The notes beneath the pieces were generated by a model. The model ran no database searches. It had not been told where the DNA came from and was given only the letters and a program-made list of their open reading frames with translations. This document shows, piece by piece, positions 6,281 to 11,766 of a stretch of DNA of 11,766 nucleotides. The translations under genes and the position numbers were made by a program. The stretch's first letter is position 1, and each line of letters starts with the position of its first letter. The DNA comes from Bacillota bacterium (GTDB lineage Bacteria > Bacillota > Limnochordia > JAAZLZ01): the NCBI GenBank assembly GCA_012799075.1, contig JAAZLZ010000261.1, positions 1 through 11,766 on the forward strand, read 5' to 3'.

Positions 6281-6655
6281 TTAGATTTGATTGAAGTAAG
6301 CAAGACACTTCTCACCGGCAACCCGCAATGCGGCAATCAAAGCCCGCTGGGCATCCCCATGATAGTGTTCTTCAATCAGCTTCACTATTTTATCCATTTC
6401 GGTGAGAAGATTGTTGCCCACCAAAAGACCAGCAAAGAACTCCCTCGACAGCTGGGTAGCCAAGGTGCAGTCGGCAGCCAGAATCCGCCCCTCGGCGTCC
6501 ACCTTCACGCCCAGGCTGACCACCCGATAAAGCTCACCTGCGGCTATCCCTGCAGGAAGCCTGGCATAACCAGTAAACAGATAGGCTCTACTCACCATAA
6601 TCACCTGGGGTAATTTTCGTGAAGTAAAGGCAAACTCCTGCTCCACCTTTTGCAT
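6281..6655 (-). CDS. DUF3870 domain-containing protein
   Basis: This is a small cytoplasmic protein of unknown function, 124 aa. It resembles the DUF3870 family as I remember it: residues 22-57 contain the strand-like SRAYLFTGYARLPAGIAAGE followed by a VxLGVKVDAEGRILAADCTL block, then a helical half including YHGDAQRALIAALR. No signal peptide or membrane segment is seen. The start taken is ATG at 6655, 12 bases after the trhP-type gene, with only a weak GGA before it. ATG at 6598 (105 aa) has AGGTG close upstream and is a fair alternative, because the family core begins there. It is the last gene of the housekeeping block, directly before a terminator. Cotranscription with a tRNA-modification gene is suggestive but not proof of function. 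Confidence 0.75.
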   Translation of the reverse strand: MQKVEQEFAFTSRKLPQVIMVSRAYLFTGYARLPAGIAAGELYRVVSLGVKVDAEGRILAADCTLATQLSREFFAGLLVGNNLLTEMDKIVKLIEEHYHGDAQRALIAALRVAGEKCLAYFNQI

Positions 6656-6667
6656 CTATTCCGGGAC

Positions 6668-7882
6668 TTACCTTTTGCCAGCTTCAACTCTCAGTCGCCG
6701 AAGAATGGAGTATGGTTCAACCTTGTCTAAGGGCACAACCACCTTGTCATTCGCATGGGCAGCTAAAAGAGGATCGCCTTCCAGACTGTAGAGCAGGATC
6801 TGCTGACTCCATGGCGGGCCCGTTGGCGCTAGGATCTCGAGCTCCTCGTCACTGCGGATGTGGTTGCGTACGCCCACCAAGGCTCCATTCTGGTGGATGC
6901 CTTCCACTACACCCAAGAAGTCGGCGGAGCGTATGCTTTGACGACTCTTAACAGCCTGTCCCGGGCCTTGGGAATCGAAGTAAAAGCCGGTATTATACGG
7001 CCGGTGGCTGACTTTGTCCAACTCCAAAATCCAGGCCTGGTTTGTTTGGTAGTCGTCTGGGTTTGCCAGGTAAGCGTCCAGGGCCTCTCGATAGGTCTTA
7101 GTTACCGTGGCAACATAGTGGACGCTTTTCATCCGGCCTTCGATTTTTAAGCTGTCCAGACCAGCCCGGAGAAGATCCGGGATATGCTCAATCATGCAAA
7201 GATCTCGGGAATTCATGATGTAGCTTGCTTCAGGCTCCTGATCGACAGGGTAGTATTCACCCGGACGTTTGGCTTCCATCAGCGCGTAGGACCAGCGGCA
7301 AGACTGGGCACAATCCCCCAGATTAGCCGATCGCCCAATCATTTGGGCAGATAACAGACAGCGTCCCGAATAGGCCAGACACATGGCCCCATGGACGAAG
7401 CCCTCCAGCTCCAGGCTGACCCGGCTGCCAATGGCGGCGATTTCGTCGAGGGTCAGCTCCCTGGCAAGATTGACCCGAGAAGCCCCCAAATGCTCCCAGA
7501 ACAAAACCGCCTCCCAATTGGTCACATTCGCTTGGGTGCTGATATGGATGGGTAAAGGGCTATGACGCTTGACCAGACTGAAAACGGCCGGATCGGCAAC
7601 AATTAGGCCGTCCACCTTCAAAGCTGCCAGTTCCTCAATATACACTGGCAAGGCCGGCAAGTGGCGGTTGCGAGCAAAAATGTTGACCGTAACGTAGACT
7701 TTCACACCCCGCCGGTGGGCTTCCCCCACGATGACTTCGATTTCGTCTAAGGTAAAGTTGCCGGCCCTAGCCCGCAAGCCAAATTGCTGGCCTCCTAAGT
7801 AAATGGCATCGGCCCCATAGGCCAACGCCACCCGAGCTTTCTCCAGGTTCCCGGCGGGAACCAAAAGTTCAGGCCTTTTCAC
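6668..7882 (-). CDS. trhP: U32-family peptidase-like tRNA hydroxylation protein (TrhP type)
   Basis: U32 proteins of this type (YegQ/TrhP in E. coli, YrrO in B. subtilis) act in prephenate-dependent synthesis of 5-hydroxyuridine at tRNA position 34, despite their peptidase name. The 404-aa product opens with KRPELLVPAGNLEKARVALA and YGADAIYLGG, the standard N-terminus. The U32 signature is at residues 160-178 (EGFVHGAMCLAYSGRCLLS), with C168 and C175, and further cysteines C191 and C195 probably complete an Fe-S site. A C-terminal beta-rich domain follows from about residue 320. The start is GTG at 7882, with GAGGAG nine bases upstream overlapping the mltG stop. In B. subtilis the same region holds two U32 genes (yrrN, yrrO); only the YrrO-like one is seen here. 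The gene symbol rests on similarity. Confidence 0.88.
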   Translation of the reverse strand: MKRPELLVPAGNLEKARVALAYGADAIYLGGQQFGLRARAGNFTLDEIEVIVGEAHRRGVKVYVTVNIFARNRHLPALPVYIEELAALKVDGLIVADPAVFSLVKRHSPLPIHISTQANVTNWEAVLFWEHLGASRVNLARELTLDEIAAIGSRVSLELEGFVHGAMCLAYSGRCLLSAQMIGRSANLGDCAQSCRWSYALMEAKRPGEYYPVDQEPEASYIMNSRDLCMIEHIPDLLRAGLDSLKIEGRMKSVHYVATVTKTYREALDAYLANPDDYQTNQAWILELDKVSHRPYNTGFYFDSQGPGQAVKSRQSIRSADFLGVVEGIHQNGALVGVRNHIRSDEELEILAPTGPPWSQQILLYSLEGDPLLAAHANDKVVVPLDKVEPYSILRRLRVEAGKR

Positions 7883-7895
7883 CGGTTATCTCTCC

Positions 7896-8960
7896 TCAAT
7901 ATCCGAAACGTCGGCGGGCAGCAACATGTTCCGCAAAGGTACAACTAAAATAGTGGGTCCCGTCCCCACGGGCGATGAAATACATGTAGTCAACATCTGC
8001 AGGCTTAATTACCGCCCTGATTGAGGCCAAGCCAGGGCTGGCAATGGGTCCCGGAGGCAAACCCGGATAACGATAGGTATTGTATGGCGACTCCACTTCC
8101 AAGTCTCGATAAAGCACCCTGCTGCGGGGTTCACTAACCACATACCGAACTGTCGGGTCCGCTTGTAAACGCATCCCAATCCGTAGTCGATTAAGGAAAA
8201 CCCCTGCAATCACCGGCCTCTCCCGATCGTAGATGGCTTCTTTTTCCACGATGGAGGCTAAAGCAACCACCTCATGGAAAGTCATCGGCCCCCCATAACC
8301 TTCGTAAAGGGGGGTCGCCACTTCCAAGAAGCGATTAACCATAACCTTGATGATTTCTTCTTCCCGCTGTCCTTTGGCAAACCGGTAGGTATCCGGAAAC
8401 AAATAGCCTTCCAGAGTATCAACGGGCATATCAATCGGACAGCTGTCCCCGTACACGAGCCTCTTGTCCCTGGCGAAACGCAAGAATCGTCCTTCATCTG
8501 CCAGTCCCATCCGAGCAAGGAGACTGGCAATCTCCTCCAGATTGAACCCCTCAGGAATTGTAACCCTTTTGGTTACCACATTGCCCTGCTGAATATGCGT
8601 TAGGATTTGCAGGGGGGTCATGCCGGGGGAAAACAGGTAATAGCCGGCTTTCAGATCACTATCGAAGCCCAGCAACCGTGCAAACATGGCAAACGCCTGG
8701 GGGTCTCGGACGACCTCAGCTTCGTGAAGCAGCTTGGCCACATCTCGGCCCGTACTCCCTACCGGGATCTCCACAAGTCGTTTGACTGCATGGAGATCCC
8801 CTTCCATCGGCAGCAAAAAGTAGGAAGCAGACAACGTGCAGGCAACCATGGTCACAATCCCACCATAGACAAATTGACGCATCCATCGATGCCAATGGCG
8901 GCACAGGCCCTCATAGAGCTCAAAGATTAGAACTTCCTTGGTCTGTGGTTGTGTCGACAT
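7896..8960 (-). CDS. mltG: Endolytic murein transglycosylase MltG (YceG-like)
   Basis: MltG is a membrane-anchored lytic transglycosylase that cuts nascent peptidoglycan and is thought to release or limit glycan strands during elongation. Starting at ATG 8960 gives 354 aa; a GTG four codons upstream (8972) is possible but sits right on its AGGGT and lacks spacing. One membrane segment lies at about residues 30-51, leaving a short cytoplasmic N-terminus and an extracellular enzyme. A LysM-like region includes VEIPVGSTGRDVAKLLHEA and KRVTIPEGFNLEEIASLL. The catalytic-glutamate motif ALASIVEKEA is at about 233-242. Further conserved blocks are GVFLNRLRIGMRLQADPTV and SPYNTYRYPGLPPGPIASPG. All appear intact. 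It follows the ruvX gene by 39 bases, the usual Firmicute order. Confidence 0.95.
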   Translation of the reverse strand: MSTQPQTKEVLIFELYEGLCRHWHRWMRQFVYGGIVTMVACTLSASYFLLPMEGDLHAVKRLVEIPVGSTGRDVAKLLHEAEVVRDPQAFAMFARLLGFDSDLKAGYYLFSPGMTPLQILTHIQQGNVVTKRVTIPEGFNLEEIASLLARMGLADEGRFLRFARDKRLVYGDSCPIDMPVDTLEGYLFPDTYRFAKGQREEEIIKVMVNRFLEVATPLYEGYGGPMTFHEVVALASIVEKEAIYDRERPVIAGVFLNRLRIGMRLQADPTVRYVVSEPRSRVLYRDLEVESPYNTYRYPGLPPGPIASPGLASIRAVIKPADVDYMYFIARGDGTHYFSCTFAEHVAARRRFGY

Positions 8961-8999
8961 GGTACATCCCACACCCTAAAAATGTTTTTGGTGGAGTTC

Positions 9000-9260
9000 C
9001 TACTCCTCCCATTCCTCTCCCCAGTCGTCTTCCTCCAGGGCACTGACCACCCTATCGAACTCGTCGTCCTCTTCGACCATGACTAGCACATCTTCCCCAT
9101 CCTCATCGACCTCGAGACGAAAAGCAACTATTCCCTCATCGGGTTCTTCCTCAGGGACTAGCAGGGCGTAGCGAACATCATCCACTTCCAAGATCCGGTA
9201 AAGGGTAAAGTTGTGCTCTAACCCCTCTTCATCGACTAGGACAATCGTCTCCTCATTCAT
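9000..9260 (-). CDS. Possible internal start producing a separate DUF1292 protein
   Basis: ATG at 9260 would give an 86-aa acidic DUF1292 protein (MNEETIVLVDEEGLEHNF...), the normal size of the stand-alone family. GAGGTG at 9266-9271 is five bases upstream, a well-spaced site that a plain fusion would not need. The simplest reading is a stop codon lost from ruvX while the downstream start was kept. Whether one protein, or both, is made cannot be told from sequence. Confidence 0.5.
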   Translation of the reverse strand: MNEETIVLVDEEGLEHNFTLYRILEVDDVRYALLVPEEEPDEGIVAFRLEVDEDGEDVLVMVEEDDEFDRVVSALEEDDWGEEWEE

Positions 9261-9743
9261 CACCGCACCTCGCCTCTTGACAAGTTTGAATTGGTCCTGC
9301 TTATCCTTCCCGCAAGGATGGGTCTTAATTCGGCGGTCCAGGTAGCTTTGTAAAAGAAACCCAGCCGCCACCTGGTCGACAACCTCCCGTCGTCCAGCCC
9401 GGCTCACGTCAGCCTCCAAGAGCACCCTCTCCGCTTGAACCGTCGTAAACCGTTCGTCCCAGAAAACAATATCGACTGAAGGCCATCCGGCCTTAAGTTT
9501 GCATTCTAATCGACTGGCAAACTCCTGGACATACCTTGCTTCGGGACCCAGGCTGCCATCCGTCCGACGGGGCAGACCGACAACAATTTCTTCCACGTCG
9601 TATTCCTCGATCAACTCCATAAGACGCGTCAGCTCCCGCTTTCCACGCTGGATCGTCTCCACCGGCTGGGCGATGAGCCCTAACGGGTCGGATACCGCCA
9701 CACCGATTGTCTTTGTCCCTACATCTAAGGCAAGGATACGCAT
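9000..9743 (-). CDS. ruvX: RuvX/YqgF Holliday-junction resolvase-like protein fused in frame to DUF1292
   Basis: Residues 1-140 are a complete RuvX (YqgF) domain with RNase-H-fold acidic residues: D7 in ILALDVGTKTIGVAVSDP, E/D positions in EEIVVGLPRR, DER at 96-98, and D123 in VDQVAAGFLLQSYLD. RuvX processes the 5' end of pre-16S rRNA and has been proposed as a resolvase. A basic linker (about 141-160) leads without a stop into an acidic DUF1292 domain (162-247), which B. subtilis encodes separately as yrzB. Total 247 aa. The start is ATG at 9743 with AGGGGGT five bases upstream, overlapping the stop of the aldo/keto reductase gene nine bases away. An internal ATG at 9260 has its own Shine-Dalgarno, so a free DUF1292 protein could also be made. 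Confidence 0.92.
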   Translation of the reverse strand: MRILALDVGTKTIGVAVSDPLGLIAQPVETIQRGKRELTRLMELIEEYDVEEIVVGLPRRTDGSLGPEARYVQEFASRLECKLKAGWPSVDIVFWDERFTTVQAERVLLEADVSRAGRREVVDQVAAGFLLQSYLDRRIKTHPCGKDKQDQFKLVKRRGAVMNEETIVLVDEEGLEHNFTLYRILEVDDVRYALLVPEEEPDEGIVAFRLEVDEDGEDVLVMVEEDDEFDRVVSALEEDDWGEEWEE

Positions 9744-9752
9744 GAGGACCCC

Positions 9753-10694
9753 CTAGACGATTTTCAGGGCAAAATCCGGGCAGGCCGCCCCGCAATAGCC
9801 GCAAAGAACACACTTGGCCCGATCCACCTGACAGCGACCATCAACAACCCGTAAAGCTTTAGAAGGACAAGCCTCAACGCAGGAGCCGCATCCCGTACAC
9901 CAATCGTCAATATGCAGCTGTCGATCCACTGACGCCACCGCTTGCCGAATTTCCTCGGGAACAGGCTTCCCCGTGAAAACACTCAGGTTCATCATCAACT
10001 CCGCCCGACTTTTCATCCCTAAAGCCACCGATGCCAGGGTGGGTATGGAAAGAACAAATTCAAGGGCTAACTCGACCTTCCCGCTTAAGTGTCCCCCTCC
10101 CAGGGGCTTCATTCCATAAAGACCTTTACCCATGGAAGCAGCGAATTCCATTGCTGATAACATATCCTCACGGCTCCCATCAACGATCCCCACCCCGGAA
10201 AGGTTGATCAGCGGACTGATGATCTCCATCTGGGGGTGGGTCGCCGCCCCGCGGACCCCCGCCACCGTGTGGGTCGAAATGCCAATTGCTCCAACAAGAC
10301 CTCGTTCCTTGGCCTCCATCAGATACTCTATGGCCGGAGCATGACCCCGCAAAGTATGGCTGGACTCTTGCTCATGGAGAAGGAAAATCTCGATGACATC
10401 ACGATCAAGCTCCTGCCTGGCCCTCTCCACACTCTGAGCCATCTCCTCGTAACCGCTGGCATAGGATTTGGTGGCGATTATCACCTCCCCATGGTACCCC
10501 CGCAAGGCTTCGCGAATATGGGGGTATGTGCCGTAGAGTTCTGCCGTGTCAACGAAATTGACCCCCCGCTCAAAGGCCTCCCTCAGTAGAGCTGCACCTT
10601 CTTTGACTGACAGACTATTGTGCAGGGGTCCTAGGCCCAGGGAGCCAAAGCAAAGTCGTGACACCCATTTCTTGCCTAACAAGCGCTTTTCCAA
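9753..10694 (-). CDS. Aldo/keto reductase with C-terminal 2[4Fe-4S] ferredoxin domain
   Basis: Residues 1-255 form an aldo/keto reductase barrel with the catalytic tetrad D49, Y54, K76 and H107 (FVDTAELYG, IATKSYA, FLLHEQ) and an NAD(P)-binding stretch near LASVALGMKSRAELMMN. Residues 266-276 (CTGCGSCVEAC) and 295-305 (CVLCGYCGAAC) are two full CxxCxxCxxxC motifs, each followed by proline, so two [4Fe-4S] clusters are expected. It likely couples ferredoxin-type electrons with carbonyl/alcohol chemistry; the substrate is unknown. The start is TTG at 10694, with AGGAAGG seven bases upstream. A terminator hairpin lies directly before this Shine-Dalgarno, while the stop is nine bases from ruvX. 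B. subtilis has no such gene between ireB and ruvX, though anaerobic relatives may share the arrangement. Confidence 0.9.
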   Translation of the reverse strand: MEKRLLGKKWVSRLCFGSLGLGPLHNSLSVKEGAALLREAFERGVNFVDTAELYGTYPHIREALRGYHGEVIIATKSYASGYEEMAQSVERARQELDRDVIEIFLLHEQESSHTLRGHAPAIEYLMEAKERGLVGAIGISTHTVAGVRGAATHPQMEIISPLINLSGVGIVDGSREDMLSAMEFAASMGKGLYGMKPLGGGHLSGKVELALEFVLSIPTLASVALGMKSRAELMMNLSVFTGKPVPEEIRQAVASVDRQLHIDDWCTGCGSCVEACPSKALRVVDGRCQVDRAKCVLCGYCGAACPDFALKIV

Positions 10695-10710
10695 AAAGAC
10701 ACCTTCCTAA

Positions 10711-10755
10711 ATACAAAAACCATGGTCAAAGTCCTCCGTTGGACCCTTCATGGTT
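10711..10755 (-). terminator. Terminator (or attenuator) between ireB and the aldo/keto reductase gene
   Basis: In the transcript AACCATG (10755-10749) pairs with CATGGTT (10724-10718). Inside this, GTCC/GGAC and neighbouring A-T and G-U pairs extend the stem with a small bulge. TTTTTG follows the stem. The T-tract ends only a few bases before the aldo/keto reductase Shine-Dalgarno, so no promoter fits between them and the downstream genes depend on read-through or an upstream promoter. Confidence 0.65.
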
Positions 10756-10778
10756 CCCAGCGAACTATTGTTTCGAGA

Positions 10779-11057
10779 CTACTTTTGTTGTGGGCTTGCT
10801 AAGGTTGCCAAATAGTGGCGAACCAACTCCTCCAGGAGTTCGTCCCGTTCAATCTCCCGGATCAAAGCCCGTGCATTGCGGTGGCTGGTGATATAAGTTG
10901 GATCTCCCGACAACAAATAGCCTACCAGCTGGTTAACCGCGTTATACCCCTTTTCCTCAAGGGCATGGTAGACCTCCCTTAGGATTCGCCCAGCTTCGGT
11001 GTCTTTTTCCGGCCCCACATGGAACAACATGGTTTCATCCTGGGGTCCCTTTATCAT
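10779..11057 (-). CDS. ireB: IreB family regulatory phosphoprotein (UPF0297; ReoM/YrzL)
   Basis: IreB/ReoM is a small cytoplasmic substrate of the PASTA-domain Ser/Thr kinase; in Listeria the ReoM form controls MurA stability and in Enterococcus IreB affects cephalosporin resistance. The 92-aa product contains family blocks EKGYNAVNQLVGYLLSGDPT, YITSHRNARALIREIERDEL and LEELVRHYL. The N-terminal DETMLFHV holds T9, which probably matches the phosphorylated threonine. I choose ATG at 11057 because GGGAGGG (11066-11072) lies eight bases upstream. ATG at 11063 would be two bases away, and the open frame reaches further to 11156 only through alaS-overlapping sequence. It follows alaS by 73 bases, the usual Firmicute position, and is followed by a terminator. 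Confidence 0.95.
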   Translation of the reverse strand: MIKGPQDETMLFHVGPEKDTEAGRILREVYHALEEKGYNAVNQLVGYLLSGDPTYITSHRNARALIREIERDELLEELVRHYLATLASPQQK

Positions 11058-11065
11058 TCCCATCA

Positions 11066-11072
11066 CCCTCCC
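11066..11072 (-). promoter_or_regulatory. Shine-Dalgarno that fixes the ireB start
   Basis: GGGAGGG on the minus strand lies eight bases before ATG 11057 and only two before ATG 11063, favouring the shorter product whose length (92 aa) fits the family. Confidence 0.7.
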
Positions 11073-11104
11073 GCCGGCGAATTTCCTGCTAGTTTCAAGT
11101 TGAC

Positions 11105-11126
11105 ATTTCGTCACATGTGGCGAAAT
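11105..11126. repeat. 22-base near-perfect palindrome between alaS and ireB
   Basis: On the plus strand ATTTCG-T-CACATGTG-G-CGAAAT reads the same on both strands except at the two marked positions. No T-run follows, so it is not a terminator. As DNA it has the size and symmetry of a dimeric-repressor operator; as RNA it would form a long but nearly loop-less stem. Confidence 0.6.
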
Positions 11127-11130
11127 CCCT

Positions 11131-11766
11131 TTACTGTCGCCCAACCTTTTCCCCAACTTGCTTCCGAACGGTTTCCTTGGCGGTCCTCAAGGCATCATCC
11201 AATTTCTGCGGGTTTTTCCCTCCGGCTTGAGCCATATCGGGTCGTCCGCCGCCGCCTCCACCGACTACTTGCGCCGTCTTCTTGATGACTTCACCCATAT
11301 GAATACCCCGGCTAACCACTTCCTTGCTGGCCATACCCAACAAGATCACCTTGTCCCCATTAGATGACCCGAGAACGACGACCCCTGGCTGCAATCGATC
11401 CCTTAGGTAATCGCCCATTTGACGAAGAACCTCCATGTCGGTATCCTCCACCCGGGTCACCAGCAGATTGATCTCGTTGACATGTTCAGCCTGGGCCAAG
11501 AGCTCATCCCCTTTGGCCCGAATGGCAAACTTCTGCAGCTGCGACAGGCTCCGAGACAGCTCTTCCTTTTCTTCTAGCATCCGGTCAATGTCCGTCAGGA
11601 TTTGATCAGGGCTTGTCTCTAGTCTAATGGCCGCCTCCTCAAGAAGGGCCTCCCGCTCTTGTTGATAGCTCAAGGCTCCAAACCCGGTGAGGGCTTCAAT
11701 TCGCCTGACACCGGCAGCAATGCTCCCTTCCGAAACGATCTTGAATGGGCCAATCTCTCCTGTGGC
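11131..11766 (-). CDS. alaS: Alanyl-tRNA synthetase, C-terminal part (5' end outside window)
   Basis: The frame enters from the right edge in phase and ends with TAA at 11131, giving the last 211 residues. The first residues, ATGEIGPFKIVSEGSIAAGV then RRIEALTG, are the end of the editing domain just after the CGGTH zinc/editing motif, which must lie outside. A coiled-coil linker rich in Glu and Leu follows (about 35-85), then the C-Ala/DHHA1 domain with its glycine-rich motif GGGGGGRPDMAQAGGK at about 169-184. AlaRS charges tRNA-Ala and clears mischarged serine and glycine. A TTG at 11673 is inside the gene and is not a start. It heads the conserved cluster with ireB. Confidence 0.97.
   Translation of the reverse strand, partial: ATGEIGPFKIVSEGSIAAGVRRIEALTGFGALSYQQEREALLEEAAIRLETSPDQILTDIDRMLEEKEELSRSLSQLQKFAIRAKGDELLAQAEHVNEINLLVTRVEDTDMEVLRQMGDYLRDRLQPGVVVLGSSNGDKVILLGMASKEVVSRGIHMGEVIKKTAQVVGGGGGGRPDMAQAGGKNPQKLDDALRTAKETVRKQVGEKVGRQ

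Overview
This window reads as a chromosomal segment of an anaerobic Firmicute (Clostridia in the broad sense). The clearest marker is the Gram-positive core cluster alaS – ireB – ruvX – DUF1292 – mltG – U32 peptidase. An aldo/keto reductase carrying two [4Fe-4S] motifs suggests anaerobic life, and Shine-Dalgarno sequences are strong with frequent GTG and TTG starts. Base composition is near half GC. I cannot name a genus. Every gene I can support lies on the minus strand, so transcription runs from high to low coordinates.

Housekeeping block (11766 to about 6194). It begins with the C-terminal 211 residues of alanyl-tRNA synthetase, followed by the small phospho-regulator IreB and a Rho-independent terminator. 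An Fe-S aldo/keto reductase sits between ireB and ruvX. The ruvX frame continues without a stop into a DUF1292 domain. MltG, a TrhP-type U32 tRNA-hydroxylation protein and a DUF3870 protein follow at short spacing. A GC-rich hairpin with a T-rich tail closes the block.

Accessory/catabolic block (6142 to the left edge). A uroporphyrinogen-decarboxylase-superfamily gene, more like the corrinoid methyltransferases than HemE, stands as a single unit with its own terminator. A FadR-type (GntR/FCD) regulator comes next, then a complete TRAP transporter operon, dctP-dctQ-dctM. After a 284-base gap rich in inverted repeats, a second URO-D-superfamily gene starts and runs off the left edge. The likely theme is regulated uptake of a small organic acid or similar solute, processed by URO-D-type enzymes that may act as methyl-transfer proteins. 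The substrate cannot be read from the sequence.

Most worth a second look: the in-frame RuvX-DUF1292 fusion with a well-placed internal start; the structured gap between dctM and the second URO-D gene; two mutually exclusive hairpins between dctP and dctQ, one of which buries the dctQ ribosome-binding site; the pair of URO-D paralogues with different metal-motif status flanking a TRAP system; and the terminator that lies almost on top of the aldo/keto reductase start. No RNA genes, CRISPR arrays, insertion sequences or phage genes were seen.
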